A stretch of 64,000 nucleotides of DNA. Source: Halanaerobiaceae bacterium ANBcell28. Lineage in GTDB: Bacteria; Bacillota; Halanaerobiia; Halanaerobiales; DTU029. A model generated the notes under the pieces. That model made no database searches. It had not been told where the DNA came from and was given only the letters and a program-made list of their open reading frames with translations. This document shows, piece by piece, positions 16,687 through 25,825 of this stretch. The stretch covers positions 169,284 through 233,283 of the forward strand of contig JBBJJH010000002.1 in the NCBI GenBank assembly GCA_037623315.1, read 5' to 3'. Both the position numbers and the translations under genes were made by a program. Within the stretch, counting starts at the first letter, position 1, and each line of letters opens with the position of its first letter.

Positions 16687-17337
16687 TTGTTTACAGGAAT
16701 TATACAGGAAGTAGGTGTATTAAAAGAAAAAATAAGAGGAGATAATAGCTATCAATTACTTATAGAAGGAAATAAGGTTTTAAAAGATATAAATAAAGGA
16801 GATAGTATAGCAGTAAATGGTGTTTGTCTCACAGTAGTAGAGTATTCCAAGGATTCTTTTACTGCAGATATAATGCCCGAAACTTTAAGGGCGACAAACC
16901 TTAAAAATTGTGAAAACGGTGATAGGGTTAATTTAGAACAGGCAGTTAGGGCTGATGGATTTCTAGGGGGTCATATTGTTAGTGGCCATGTGGATGGAAT
17001 TGGGAATTTAAAAAAAATCAGAATAGAAAAGAATGCTCGTATATTAGAAATAGCTGTAGAATCGGAACTGATTAAGTACATGGTTGATAAGGGATCAGTT
17101 ACTTTAAATGGCATCAGTCTAACAATCGTTAAGGTCTTTGAAGAATCTTTTACTGTCTCTTTAATACCAGAAACCTGGAATTTTACTAATTTAAAAGAAG
17201 TAGATTTAGATGGTGAAATTAATATTGAGACTGACTTAATAGGGAAATACGTTTTTAAAATGCTAAACAACAAAGAAATAAGAAATAGAAAATCTAATAT
17301 AAGCAAGGATTTTTTAAGAGAAAATGGCTTTGTATAA
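16687..17337 (+). CDS. ribE: Riboflavin synthase alpha chain
   Basis: RibE dismutates two 6,7-dimethyl-8-ribityllumazines to riboflavin. The two tandem lumazine-binding barrels are visible, each with an MFTGIIQE/VDGIGNLKKI opening, an AVNGVCLTV or LNGISLTIV motif and an IPET motif. The start is TTG at 16687, 6 bases after TTTGGAGGTG, giving the standard N terminus MFTGIIQEVG; an upstream in-frame ATG at 16663 would precede the ribosome site. The product is 216 residues with a slightly long, basic C terminus. It lies 74 bases after ribD. Confidence 0.95.
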   Translation: MFTGIIQEVGVLKEKIRGDNSYQLLIEGNKVLKDINKGDSIAVNGVCLTVVEYSKDSFTADIMPETLRATNLKNCENGDRVNLEQAVRADGFLGGHIVSGHVDGIGNLKKIRIEKNARILEIAVESELIKYMVDKGSVTLNGISLTIVKVFEESFTVSLIPETWNFTNLKEVDLDGEINIETDLIGKYVFKMLNNKEIRNRKSNISKDFLRENGFV

Positions 17338-17419
17338 ACTAATTATAAATATATAATATTGCGATCTAAAGTTTTAACAGTAAAGATAAAATTGCTTAAT
17401 AGAAAGGAGAATGCTTAAA

Positions 17420-18658
17420 ATGAATACTGTTGATGAAGCTTTACAGGATATAAAGGCCGGAAAGATGATAATAGTTGTAGATGATGAGGATAGAGAAAAT
17501 GAGGGTGATCTTATAATGGCTGCTGAAAAAGTGAGCCAGGAAAGTATTAATTTTATGATTAGTAAAGGCAGGGGACTAGTATGTGTACCATTAGAAGAGG
17601 ATAGAATAAATAAACTTGACTTACCAGCGATGGTAAAACATAATACAGATACTCACGAAACCGCCTTTACAATTTCAGTTGACCATAAAGATACTACAAC
17701 AGGGATATCAGCTGCCGAAAGAGCTTTAACTGTTCAGGAATTAGTTAACCTTGATAGTAAAGCAGATGATTTTAATCGACCAGGGCATATTTTTCCCTTG
17801 ATTGCAAAAAGAGGAGGTGTTCTAAGAAGAGCTGGACATACTGAAGCAGCCATTGATCTTGCCAGGTTGGCTGGTTTAAAGCCAGCTGGAGTAATTTGTG
17901 AAATAATCAATGAAGATGGTACCATGGCTAGATTACCTCAGTTAGAGGACTTTGCAAAAAATCATGATTTAAAGATAATTAGTATTGAGGATTTAATAGC
18001 TTATAGAAAGAAGAAAGATAAATTAGTCAATAAAGCAGCAGAAGCTGTATTGCCTACTAAGTTTGGTAATTTTACAATTAAGGTTTATACCACAGAATTG
18101 GATGATAAGGAGCATGTGGCTATAATTAAAGGTGACGTAAAAGATCAAGAAGATGTCTTAGTTAGAGTTCATTCTGAGTGTTTGACAGGAGATATTTTTG
18201 GGTCTTTACGTTGTGATTGTGGTGAACAATTAGCGACTGCTTTGCAGATGATAGAAAATGAAGGCATGGGTGTTCTTTTGTATATGAGGCAAGAGGGAAG
18301 AGGAATTGGTCTTATTAATAAGATTAAGGCATATAATCTTCAGGATGATGGTCTTGATACAGTTGAAGCAAATGTTGCTCTTGGTTTTGATCCAGATTTA
18401 AGGGATTATGGAATCGGGGCACAGATTTTAGCAGACTTAGGATTGAGTTCTTTGCAACTTATAACAAACAATCCTAAGAAAATAATTGGTCTAGAAGGAT
18501 ATGGTCTCCGGGTTTCTGATAGAGTAGCATTAGAAATAGACCCCAATGAGAAAAATGAATTTTACTTGCAGGTAAAAAAAGATAAGATGGGACATTTATT
18601 AAATATTCATGATCACAGTCATGACAATGATCATTGTCATGAAGTAGAAGACAATTAA
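17420..18658 (+). CDS. ribBA: Bifunctional DHBP synthase/GTP cyclohydrolase II
   Basis: RibBA makes both riboflavin precursors: 3,4-dihydroxy-2-butanone 4-phosphate (N-terminal domain) and the GTP-derived pyrimidine (C-terminal domain). The RibB part shows [10 protein letters not shown] near the N terminus and [11 protein letters not shown]. The RibA part has the zinc site [17 protein letters not shown] and the catalytic RQEGRGIGL block. The ATG at 17420 is preferred over the ATG at 17411, because the AAAGGAG ribosome site is only two bases from the latter. The C terminus ends in a His/Asp-rich tail ([11 protein letters not shown]), not usual for the family and possibly metal-binding. Confidence 0.95.
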   Translation: MNTVDEALQDIKAGKMIIVVDDEDRENEGDLIMAAEKVSQESINFMISKGRGLVCVPLEEDRINKLDLPAMVKHNTDTHETAFTISVDHKDTTTGISAAERALTVQELVNLDSKADDFNRPGHIFPLIAKRGGVLRRAGHTEAAIDLARLAGLKPAGVICEIINEDGTMARLPQLEDFAKNHDLKIISIEDLIAYRKKKDKLVNKAAEAVLPTKFGNFTIKVYTTELDDKEHVAIIKGDVKDQEDVLVRVHSECLTGDIFGSLRCDCGEQLATALQMIENEGMGVLLYMRQEGRGIGLINKIKAYNLQDDGLDTVEANVALGFDPDLRDYGIGAQILADLGLSSLQLITNNPKKIIGLEGYGLRVSDRVALEIDPNEKNEFYLQVKKDKMGHLLNIHDHSHDNDHCHEVEDN

Positions 18659-18729
18659 AATAAGAAAATTAAATTAATTTAATAAGCTTGGAATTCAATT
18701 TGTTCTAAAAACATGGAAGGAGTGCAAAT

Positions 18730-19194
18730 ATGCTTAAAAAAATTGAAGGAAATTTAATAGGAGAGGGAATTAAAGTTGCAATTGTACTTGGAAGGTTTAA
18801 TGAGTTTATATCTGGTAAATTATTAGAAGGCGCTATAGATGGGTTAAAGAGACACGGGGTGTCAGAAGATGATATTAGTATTGTTTGGGTTCCAGGCTCT
18901 TTTGAAATACCATTGGCTGCCAAGAAACTGGCTAATACTGCAGAATATGATGGAGTCATTTGTCTGGGAGCAGTTATTCGTGGTGAAACACCCCACTTTG
19001 ATTATGTATCAGCAGAAGTATCTAAAGGTGTTGCTCATGTAGGACTAGAAACTGAGAAACCTGTAATATTTGGAGTATTAACAACTGATACTATTGAACA
19101 GGCAATTTCAAGGGCGGGAACAAAATCAGGTAATAAAGGTTTTGATGCTGCTATGACATTGATAGAAATGGTAAACTTGTTTAAAGAAATATAG
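18730..19194 (+). CDS. ribH: 6,7-dimethyl-8-ribityllumazine synthase
   Basis: RibH condenses the RibA/RibD pyrimidine with DHBP to form lumazine and normally assembles as a 60-mer shell or a pentamer. The 154-residue protein has the family motifs [44 protein letters not shown] (with the catalytic His) and [16 protein letters not shown]. It closes the FMN-controlled operon. The AAGGAG ribosome site precedes the ATG by 8 bases, and a terminator follows 33 bases after the stop. Confidence 0.96.
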   Translation: MLKKIEGNLIGEGIKVAIVLGRFNEFISGKLLEGAIDGLKRHGVSEDDISIVWVPGSFEIPLAAKKLANTAEYDGVICLGAVIRGETPHFDYVSAEVSKGVAHVGLETEKPVIFGVLTTDTIEQAISRAGTKSGNKGFDAAMTLIEMVNLFKEI

Positions 19195-19226
19195 TAATTA
19201 GTATATTATAAGAAAGTTTTATTATA

Positions 19227-19258
19227 AGGCTCCTAATCAATACAAGGGGTCTTTTTTT
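19227..19258 (+). terminator. Terminator of the rib operon
   Basis: AGGCTCCT (19227-19234) pairs with AGGGGTCT (19245-19252), allowing G-T pairs, and is followed by TTTTTT. It lies just after the ribH stop. Confidence 0.75.
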
Positions 19259-19356
19259 GTGATTTATATTTGAAATATTTGTTAATTTATAAAGGGATTG
19301 CTTTTTTCTTATTGAATATATATATAATATTAATTTTATAAGAAAGGAAGAGAGCT

Positions 19357-19941
19357 ATGAAAAAATACTTTTTTTTCTATGTGTTATTGTTAGCTAGTGT
19401 ATTTTTTTTAAATGGATGTTCTCGCTATTACTTCTTTGAAGGTTATGTAATTGATTTTCAAACTAAAGAGTATATATCAGAAGCTAAGTTTTACTTTAGT
19501 AGAAAAGATAAAACTGTAATGACAAATGAAAATGGATATTTTCAATTATCAGGAGTGTATGAATCTTTTTGCCCATGTTGTTCTTCTTTTGCTAGTGCTT
19601 CTGATATTACTGCAGAAAATTATGGTACTATGAGTTATTGGTCTTTAGAAACTACTGAGATTGCGAAAATCCCTCTAATGCCTCCAAATTCTATTTACGG
19701 TCGTATTTATGCTGCTAATCCTACAAAAGTTGAAGTGCGCTTAAAGGGTGATACTTTTGATGAGATTACTTTCTGTGATGAAAATGGAGATTATTATTTT
19801 TTAAATGTTCCTGAAGAGGAAGAACTGCTTCTTTATTTTTATTCTAGAAATGATTTTAATGTTCTATACGATTTCAGGGAAATAAGTTTTTTGGATGAAA
19901 AACTAATCTATCATACTGTTTCAGAAGATAATTTTTATTAA
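19357..19941 (+). CDS. Lipoprotein with a carboxypeptidase-regulatory-like domain (paralogue 1)
   Basis: A lipoprotein signal peptide (residues 1-21) ends in the lipobox LNGC. The mature part opens with FEGYVIDFQTKEYISEAKFYF and NENGYFQLSG, the pattern of a carboxypeptidase-regulatory/transthyretin-like beta-sandwich. A cysteine cluster CPCCSS follows. A second short beta repeat (IYGRIYAANPTKVEVRLKG, FCDENGDYYFLNVPEEEELLLYF) fills the C terminus. It is probably a surface or periplasmic lipoprotein. Function is unknown. It is followed after 13 bases by a paralogue of the same design, so the pair arose by tandem duplication. Confidence 0.68.
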   Translation: MKKYFFFYVLLLASVFFLNGCSRYYFFEGYVIDFQTKEYISEAKFYFSRKDKTVMTNENGYFQLSGVYESFCPCCSSFASASDITAENYGTMSYWSLETTEIAKIPLMPPNSIYGRIYAANPTKVEVRLKGDTFDEITFCDENGDYYFLNVPEEEELLLYFYSRNDFNVLYDFREISFLDEKLIYHTVSEDNFY

Positions 19942-19954
19942 TGAGGTGTTAAAG

Positions 19955-20587
19955 ATGAATAAAAGAAAAGCGCTTATTATGTTACTTATCATAGTTGTTT
20001 TTTTACTTACTGCTTGCTTTACGATTGACTTTAATAGTTATACTATAGAAGGATACGTAATTGATATAGTTAGTAAAGAACATATATCAGATGCTGAAAT
20101 ATATTTACCAGATTGGGATGGGGGACAAAAGGTATCTACAAGTAATCAAGATGGTTATTTTAAGTTTGTTTATGATTTTGAAGATATTTATGTAGGACAT
20201 TGTCTTGCTGAGGGATATGGGACTCTAAGTACCAGTTTGCGGGATTCCACAATTCAACTTATCAGTAAAAAACCTAATAAAATTTATTTAATTAAACCTT
20301 ATGGAGTCTATGGTTTTTCAGATTTAGATTATGAAAAATTAAAAGAACTAGAAATTTTATTAGAGGGAAAAACGTTTAAAGGTGATAGTTATAGTGAAGT
20401 TACTTATTTTGATGATGATGGATACTTTTATTTTGAAAATGTGCCTTTTCATACAAGATTAAATCTCTATGTTTATAATAAAGAAGACGGTAAAGAAGCT
20501 AGTATTTATACTAGACAGACTTCTCCTGTACATATAAGTAGATATGGAGTAGAGTTTTTTAATATTGATAAGAGGTTTTTTGACTGA
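19955..20587 (+). CDS. Lipoprotein with a carboxypeptidase-regulatory-like domain (paralogue 2)
   Basis: This is the second member of the lipoprotein pair. The signal peptide ends in LLTAC. The mature protein repeats the scheme of its neighbour, with IEGYVIDIVSKEHISDAEIYL and NQDGYFKF, then YFDDDGYFYFENVPFHTRLNLYV near the C terminus, but without the CPCC cluster. Start choice: the GAGGTG ribosome site overlaps an in-frame GTG at 19946, so ATG at 19955 is taken. It is likely co-transcribed with paralogue 1. No function is assigned. Confidence 0.68.
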   Translation: MNKRKALIMLLIIVVFLLTACFTIDFNSYTIEGYVIDIVSKEHISDAEIYLPDWDGGQKVSTSNQDGYFKFVYDFEDIYVGHCLAEGYGTLSTSLRDSTIQLISKKPNKIYLIKPYGVYGFSDLDYEKLKELEILLEGKTFKGDSYSEVTYFDDDGYFYFENVPFHTRLNLYVYNKEDGKEASIYTRQTSPVHISRYGVEFFNIDKRFFD

Positions 20588-20638
20588 GTTAAATGCTTAA
20601 CACATGGTAAGGAATATTATTAATTGGAGTGAATAATA

Positions 20639-20956
20639 ATGAAAAAAATTACCTTAACAGACTTACAAAAATTAATTCATGAAAAAAGAAAAGAGAGAGG
20701 ATTTGTAATGGATCCTATAAAAATATTTACTTTATTGAACGAAGAAATAGGAGAAGTTGCCCAAGAATTGAAAAAAACATGGTCTATAAATTATGAAGAT
20801 TTCGACAAGAACATGTTATCAGAAGAAATTGCTGATGTGCAGGCGTGTTTAATTGCTCTTGCAAATCAATTTGACATTGATATAAGTTCTGCTCTTATAA
20901 ATAAATTTGTAGAAAAAGATTCTAAAAGAGTTTGGAAATCTGCTATGAAAGAATAG
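20639..20956 (+). CDS. MazG-like nucleotide pyrophosphohydrolase
   Basis: This is a small all-alpha NTP pyrophosphohydrolase of 105 residues. It has the magnesium-binding pair of acidic motifs, EEIGEVAQEL (about 38-47) and SEEIADVQACLIALANQF (about 61-78). The family hydrolyses NTPs or dNTPs to the monophosphate and PPi, often to clean nucleotide pools. The single-domain size fits MazG-like/RS21-C6 proteins rather than full MazG. The ATG follows GGAGTGAATAATA. No linked gene clarifies the substrate. Confidence 0.78.
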   Translation: MKKITLTDLQKLIHEKRKERGFVMDPIKIFTLLNEEIGEVAQELKKTWSINYEDFDKNMLSEEIADVQACLIALANQFDIDISSALINKFVEKDSKRVWKSAMKE

Positions 20957-21071
20957 AAAATACGTTTATTTAAGTAACTCTAGATTTAAAAGATTATATT
21001 AATGAAAAAAATACGAAAAAGTTATCTCCTATTATAATATAAAATATACCTAAATTTCGAAAGGAAAAACT

Positions 21072-21527
21072 ATGGTTAATTTAAAATATAAGATAATCGA
21101 TAATAGCGAATATAATAAAATAAAACCATTGTGGCAAAAACTTAATAAACATCATCAAGAAAAGTCAGGGCATTTTAAAAGCCATTTTGCAAATAATACA
21201 TTTGAAAAGAGAATGAAAAAAATGCTTGCTAATGATGATTTGATCTGGAGAATTGAAGTTGTAGAAGATATAGATAGAGGAGATTTAATTGCTTATTGTA
21301 TTATTTCTATTAATGATGAAGAAGCAGAGATTGATTCTTTATATATTGACAAAGAATATCGAAGATTAAAAATTGGTGATAAATTAATGAAAAGTTCTCT
21401 AGAATGGATAAAAGAAAAAGGTACTTCTAAAACTATGATTGTAGTTTCCTGGGGGAACAGAGATGCACTTGATTTTTATAGGAAATATGGATTTGAACCC
21501 AGAAGTATAAAGTTGTATAATAAATAA
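21072..21527 (+). CDS. GNAT-family N-acetyltransferase
   Basis: This 151-residue GNAT protein has motif A visible as IDSLYIDKEYRRLKIGDKLMKSSLEWIKEKG (the acetyl-CoA pyrophosphate loop R-L-K-I-G-D) and motif B as VSWGNRDALDFYRKYGFEPRS. The N-terminal KPLWQKLNKHHQEKSGHFKSHF block is typical of bacterial GNATs of unknown acceptor. It lies 46 bases before the metallo-hydrolase gene, perhaps in one transcript, but the two do not suggest a pathway. Confidence 0.8.
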   Translation: MVNLKYKIIDNSEYNKIKPLWQKLNKHHQEKSGHFKSHFANNTFEKRMKKMLANDDLIWRIEVVEDIDRGDLIAYCIISINDEEAEIDSLYIDKEYRRLKIGDKLMKSSLEWIKEKGTSKTMIVVSWGNRDALDFYRKYGFEPRSIKLYNK

Positions 21528-21573
21528 TAAGAGAAAATAAAATTTATAACTAGCAATGTACATAGGAGGAATT

Positions 21574-22464
21574 ATGGAATATCAGGATATTACAGATGAT
21601 GTAGCAATAATAGCTGGATTTAATAATGTAGGAATAATTAAAAATGGACAAGAGTCAATACTAATTGACAGTGGGCTTGAAGATGATACTGCAAAGAAAA
21701 TATATAAATTAATGAATGATAGAGACTTAAGGCCTGCTGCAGTGATTAATACACATTCTCATGCAGATCATTGTGGTGGAAATAGTTACTTACAACAAAA
21801 CTATGGTGTAGATATTATTAGTTCTGCCATAGAAAAAGTATTTATAGAAAATACCTGCCTTGAACCAATATGTTTTTTCTCAGGTTCTAGACCTATAAAT
21901 GATCTTGAAAACAAATTTCTCCAGGCTTCACCTTCTCTTGTTACTAAAGTAGTTGAAGCTGAAGAGCGATTAAGTATTGGAAATTTAGAAATTAAAATTG
22001 TTTCATTACCAGGACATTCTCTTGATCAAATAGCTATAGAATTTAATGATATATTGTTTTGCGGGGATGCATTTTTTTCTGATTATGTACTGGAAAAATA
22101 TAAACTACCATTTCTTATTGATCTTGATAATACGATTAAGTCATTGAAGTTTCTTAAAGAAAGCGATTATAAAATATACATACCATCACATGGTGAACCC
22201 ACAAAGGACATTGTAGAAATAGCTAACTTAAATATCTCGAAAATCAAGAAAATTGAAGAAGATATTATAACTATTTTAGGAGAAAAGAGAACTACTGAAG
22301 GACTTTTGAGAGATATTTTTTCAAAATATAATATTAAAACATCCAGTGCACAACAATATTATTTATTAAAAACTACTGTTATGGCTTATTTATCATCCCT
22401 TTATAATCGAGATATAATCAAGATGACTTTGAAAGATAATATATTAGGGTGGCAAGCTGTTTAA
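21574..22464 (+). CDS. Metallo-beta-lactamase-fold hydrolase
   Basis: The MBL fold has the metal-binding signature HSHADH (about residue 66-71). Downstream are the histidine in LPGHSLDQ, the aspartate in FCGDAFFSD and the last histidine in IPSHGEP, so a two-metal site can form. About 80 C-terminal residues form a helical, winged-helix-like tail seen in many hydrolases of the glyoxalase II/LACTB2 type. The substrate is unknown. The ATG at 21574 is chosen because AGGAGG (21564-21569) lies between it and an upstream in-frame ATG at 21556. Confidence 0.8.
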   Translation: MEYQDITDDVAIIAGFNNVGIIKNGQESILIDSGLEDDTAKKIYKLMNDRDLRPAAVINTHSHADHCGGNSYLQQNYGVDIISSAIEKVFIENTCLEPICFFSGSRPINDLENKFLQASPSLVTKVVEAEERLSIGNLEIKIVSLPGHSLDQIAIEFNDILFCGDAFFSDYVLEKYKLPFLIDLDNTIKSLKFLKESDYKIYIPSHGEPTKDIVEIANLNISKIKKIEEDIITILGEKRTTEGLLRDIFSKYNIKTSSAQQYYLLKTTVMAYLSSLYNRDIIKMTLKDNILGWQAV

Positions 22465-22564
22465 ATCTTTGTTTGCAATTAAATGGATAATTCTATTGAT
22501 TTTACAAGAAGTCTTCTATATAATAAATAGAGTAAGAAATGTAATCAGAAGGGAGTAGTATTAG

Positions 22565-23248
22565 ATGAAATGTATTTATAAGGGAAAAACCAAAGATGTT
22601 TACGAATTAGAAGATGGAAATTACATGCTTAAATTTAAAGATGATGTTACTGGAACAGATGGGGTATTTGATCCTGGTGCTAATACAGTTGGTTTATCAA
22701 TAGAAGGAGCTGGAAAAGCAGGACTCAGACTAACTAAGTTTTTCTTTGAAAAATTGAACGAAAAAGGTATACCAACACATTACATAGATGCAAATATTGA
22801 TGAAGCTACTATGACAGTCAAACCTGCTGAGGTTTTTGGTAATGGGCTTGAAGTTATTTGTCGTTATAGAGCAGTAGGAAGTTTTCTCTTGCGTTATGGT
22901 ATGTATGCAGAAGAAGGACAAGCTCTTGATGCCTTTGTAGAAGTAACACTGAAGGATGATGAGCGTCAGGATCCACCTATTACAAAAGATGCTTTAGATA
23001 TGCTAGGCATATTATCTAAAGATGAATATGAAGTATTAAAAGATCGTACTCAGAAAATAGGGGAAGTTATTAAAGATGAATTGAAGAAAAAAGATATAGA
23101 GTTATATGATATTAAGTTTGAGTTTGGTAGAGTGGGAGAAGATAAGCAGATTGCTCTTATTGATGAAATTTCTGGTGGGAATATGAGGGCCTATAAAGAT
23201 GGAGAATACATTGAACCGCTGGAATTAGAGAAACTGATGATAGAATAA
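22565..23248 (+). CDS. purC: Phosphoribosylaminoimidazole-succinocarboxamide synthase
   Basis: PurC joins CAIR and aspartate in purine biosynthesis. The 227-residue protein starts with the family block YKGKTKDVYE and has KFKDDVTGTDGVFDPGANTVG, EVICRYRAVGSFLLRYG, FEFGRVGEDKQIALIDEISGGNMR and the C-terminal signature. Length is typical of bacterial PurC. It is isolated from other pur genes. The AAGGGAG ribosome site lies 10 bases before the ATG. Confidence 0.95.
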   Translation: MKCIYKGKTKDVYELEDGNYMLKFKDDVTGTDGVFDPGANTVGLSIEGAGKAGLRLTKFFFEKLNEKGIPTHYIDANIDEATMTVKPAEVFGNGLEVICRYRAVGSFLLRYGMYAEEGQALDAFVEVTLKDDERQDPPITKDALDMLGILSKDEYEVLKDRTQKIGEVIKDELKKKDIELYDIKFEFGRVGEDKQIALIDEISGGNMRAYKDGEYIEPLELEKLMIE

Positions 23249-23261
23249 AATTAATATATGG

Positions 23262-23310
23262 TCCAGGAACAAGATGAAGATAAAACTTTATTTTGCTCCT
23301 GGATTGTTTA
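23262..23310 (+). terminator. Probable terminator after purC
   Basis: TCCAGGAACAA (23262-23272) pairs with TTGCTCCTGGA (23293-23303) with one bulge, followed by an interrupted T tract. It lies between purC and the convergent oxidoreductase gene. Confidence 0.65.
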
Positions 23311-23349
23311 TATTTTTCATTATTTTAATTATTTCTTACATATATGATT

Positions 23350-24846
23350 CTATATTTTAAAATCCTTCTTTTCTTTCTTACATAAACGCATAATGGTATC
23401 TTTACCTGTTATGACTGCATTAGGGAGACCCCCTGGGGGTTGTAACCATTGGCCACTAAGAAATATATTATCCAGTCCTTTGATACTGCCATTATGATTC
23501 ATTTCTTTGCCCTGCAATGTAGGCCAGAATCCCATAAAAGCACCACGATAAGCATTGCAATACCTTGTGTATGTTTGTGGTGTGGCAAGATCAAGTAATT
23601 TAAGCTTTCCTTTCATCTGAGGAAAACGCCTTTCCATTGCAGTAATCACAGATTCTCCAATGCGATTCTTCTCATTCTGATAGGTCTCCTTATCTTTTAC
23701 AAGTTCTTCCCAGTAATCTAATTCTGGTTCAAATTGATTAATAGCAAAGGTAATCACAGAATGTCCTTCAGGAGCAAAATCTTGCTCATAGGAATAGTGA
23801 GTCATCTGTAGATGTTCAATAGGCTTTTGATTTTGCATAATATTCACTGAATCAACAGGAAATTTAAGTGTTCGTGGAATATTGTCCATAGTACCTTCAT
23901 AAGCAATCCCTATATAGATATTTGAAGCAAGGGGATAAATTTCAGGGTTATTGTATCTTTTTTCAAACTTAGGATCCGGATATTTCCCTTTTAACAACTT
24001 TTCATATAATACATTAGCATCACAGGCTGCAATGTAATAGTCTCCTTCATATTTTATACTTTTAGAAGTGATTAGGTTCTTTACAAATTTTCCTTCAATT
24101 TCTAAATCAATTACTTCACTGGCGGTTTCTATTTTACCACCCAGTGACTTATATTTATCAAGCATACGTAAAGCCAGGGCTTTTGAACCACCTATAGGAA
24201 TAGAGGACTGACCACCTGTAAAGGTTCCTAGGGCAAAGATGATTGATATTGCACTATAATCTCCTTCAGGCATAAATGAAGATATTGCTGTTCGTAAAGC
24301 TGGATGCTTAAATTTTTCAGCAAATTCTTTTATACTTATTTTGCTGTACTTATTCATAATAGGTCCAACATCTTTCATAGAAAAGATAAATTTTAGTTTT
24401 TCAAAAATATTCATCATGTCCATAGGTTTATCCACTGGCACAGAAAAAGAATGAAGTTTGCTAATATCTATACAGGTTTCCTCTATAACTTCTTTATCTT
24501 CTGGTGATATATCCAGCCAGCTATTTTTCAATCGCTCCAAATCCCTGTAAAAATGAACAGTCTGATTATCATGTTCTACTGCCAAAAAACTCTCAGGATG
24601 ATATATCTCTACTCCATCAAGGGCTCCAACAGTATTCCAGAGGTCTCTTAATGGAGTATTTTCTTTGGTGCCTACAAGCCAGTGGATACAGCCATCAATA
24701 TGATAGCCCTCACGATCCCAGCCAGTACACTCTCCACCAGGAGTGTGATGTTTCTCTAAAATTATACTTTCAAATCCATTCTTTTGAGCAAATATGCCTG
24801 CCGTAAGTCCTGCAATACCGCCACCAATTATCACTATTTTTTTCAT
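23350..24846 (-). CDS. Phytoene-desaturase-like FAD-dependent oxidoreductase
   Basis: The protein (498 residues) has an N-terminal FAD-binding dinucleotide motif VIIGGGIAGLTAGIFAQKNG. This is followed by the GGECTGWDREGYHIDGCIHWLVG block typical of the CrtI/retinol-saturase group. The C-terminal FAD motif is LDNIFLSGQWLQPPGGLPNAVITG. Members desaturate or saturate polyenes; the real substrate here is unknown, and no carotenoid genes are near. A TetR-type regulator lies 82 bases upstream in the same direction, which suggests inducible expression, perhaps in response to a hydrophobic compound. The ATG at 24846 follows AAAGGAG. Confidence 0.78.
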   Translation of the reverse strand: MKKIVIIGGGIAGLTAGIFAQKNGFESIILEKHHTPGGECTGWDREGYHIDGCIHWLVGTKENTPLRDLWNTVGALDGVEIYHPESFLAVEHDNQTVHFYRDLERLKNSWLDISPEDKEVIEETCIDISKLHSFSVPVDKPMDMMNIFEKLKFIFSMKDVGPIMNKYSKISIKEFAEKFKHPALRTAISSFMPEGDYSAISIIFALGTFTGGQSSIPIGGSKALALRMLDKYKSLGGKIETASEVIDLEIEGKFVKNLITSKSIKYEGDYYIAACDANVLYEKLLKGKYPDPKFEKRYNNPEIYPLASNIYIGIAYEGTMDNIPRTLKFPVDSVNIMQNQKPIEHLQMTHYSYEQDFAPEGHSVITFAINQFEPELDYWEELVKDKETYQNEKNRIGESVITAMERRFPQMKGKLKLLDLATPQTYTRYCNAYRGAFMGFWPTLQGKEMNHNGSIKGLDNIFLSGQWLQPPGGLPNAVITGKDTIMRLCKKEKKDFKI

Positions 24847-24928
24847 TTTACAATTCTCCTTTTTTTATATTTTTAAAAATTTAAGATTACTTATATTTTC
24901 TGATGAGTGAGTATTAACTAGAATCTTA

Positions 24929-25498
24929 TTACTGGTGTTTTTTTCGCCAGTGCATTGCTAGTAAAACATCATCACCTGCAGATTCAAGCATTTCTATTAA
25001 TTCTTCTTCATCTGGTTCCTCTGTAAAGAGTCCATTAGCAGCCATAACTGATAGACCTAATTGAAAGACCCTCATTTTAAATAGCATCTTTTTTATTTCT
25101 TCTTTTGTAAATTCCTTAAGTTCTGGATAGTCCTTCATTTCTTCTACTAAAATTTCTAAATTGCTATCATAAGCTTTCATATAATCATTTTCTTTCATTA
25201 CTAAATCACGAAATATTGCACTGTATTCTTTTGCAAAGCGTAAACTAGCTATACCAATATCGAGGGAAGACGGTTCTTCAGATTTTGGGTATAATTCTTT
25301 GGAAAGTTCGAATACTTTCTCAACTACTGCTTTTTTAAGTTCTTCAACAGTATCAAAGTTTACGTAGATTGGAGCAATAGAACTACCTAATTTTTTGGCT
25401 ACCTTTCTAATACTTATTCCTTCAATTCCTTCTGTTCTAGCTAATTCAAAGCCGGCTTCAATTATTTCTTTTTTAGTATATTGTTTTTTAGGAGGCAT
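24929..25498 (-). CDS. TetR/AcrR-family transcriptional regulator
   Basis: The 189-residue protein has a TetR-type helix-turn-helix at residues 8-55 (KKEIIEAGFELARTEGIEGISIRKVAKKLGSSIAPIYVNF), where the final segment is the recognition helix. A variable helical ligand domain follows, rich in Glu/Lys with a C-terminal acidic EEPDEEELIEML segment. The neighbouring downstream oxidoreductase gene is the likely target. Two copies of ATTATATATCA in its own leader (25528-25538 and 25563-25573) could be operators. The ligand is unknown. Confidence 0.84.
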   Translation of the reverse strand: MPPKKQYTKKEIIEAGFELARTEGIEGISIRKVAKKLGSSIAPIYVNFDTVEELKKAVVEKVFELSKELYPKSEEPSSLDIGIASLRFAKEYSAIFRDLVMKENDYMKAYDSNLEILVEEMKDYPELKEFTKEEIKKMLFKMRVFQLGLSVMAANGLFTEEPDEEELIEMLESAGDDVLLAMHWRKKHQ

Positions 25499-25527
25499 TT
25501 AATCATCCTTTCAAATTAATAAACTTC

Positions 25528-25591
25528 ATTATATATCACATGTTATGTATCGTTTGATTTACATTATATATCATAAGGTATAAGATTGCAA
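25528..25591 (-). promoter_or_regulatory. Promoter and direct repeats upstream of the TetR gene
   Basis: Read leftward, TTGCAA (25586-25591) and TATAAT (complement of 25563-25568) are 17 bases apart and form a good sigma-A promoter. The -10 segment lies in ATTATATATCA, repeated exactly at 25528-25538. A related block AATCAAACGATA also appears as AATCAAACGGTA on the other strand near 25668-25679. These repeats are candidate TetR operators; binding is inference. Confidence 0.5.
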
Positions 25592-25749
25592 GTACTTAAT
25601 TTTAAATTTGTGTAATTAATTGTCTATTCCCATTGAAAAGAAAAAGTGAAACTTATTTTTTATTCTAATCAAACGGTAGAATATCTTACATATAATAAAA
25701 TAAAAATTAAAATTTTAAAATAAGAAAGTGATCTTTTTTCAATAAACAC

Positions 25750-25778
25750 TTGACAAACACTTATTTCTTTACTATAAT
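25750..25778 (+). promoter_or_regulatory. Consensus sigma-A promoter of the rubrerythrin-like gene
   Basis: A perfect TTGACA (25750-25755) is separated by 17 bases from a perfect TATAAT (25773-25778), 48 bases before the ATG. The sequence following the -10 box is TAACAGTTATTAATACTAAT, with a short dyad that may hold an operator such as that of a peroxide regulator (speculative). Confidence 0.85.
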
Positions 25779-25825
25779 AGTAACAGTTATTAATACTAAT
25801 AAAAATATAAAAGGAGAGGATACTT

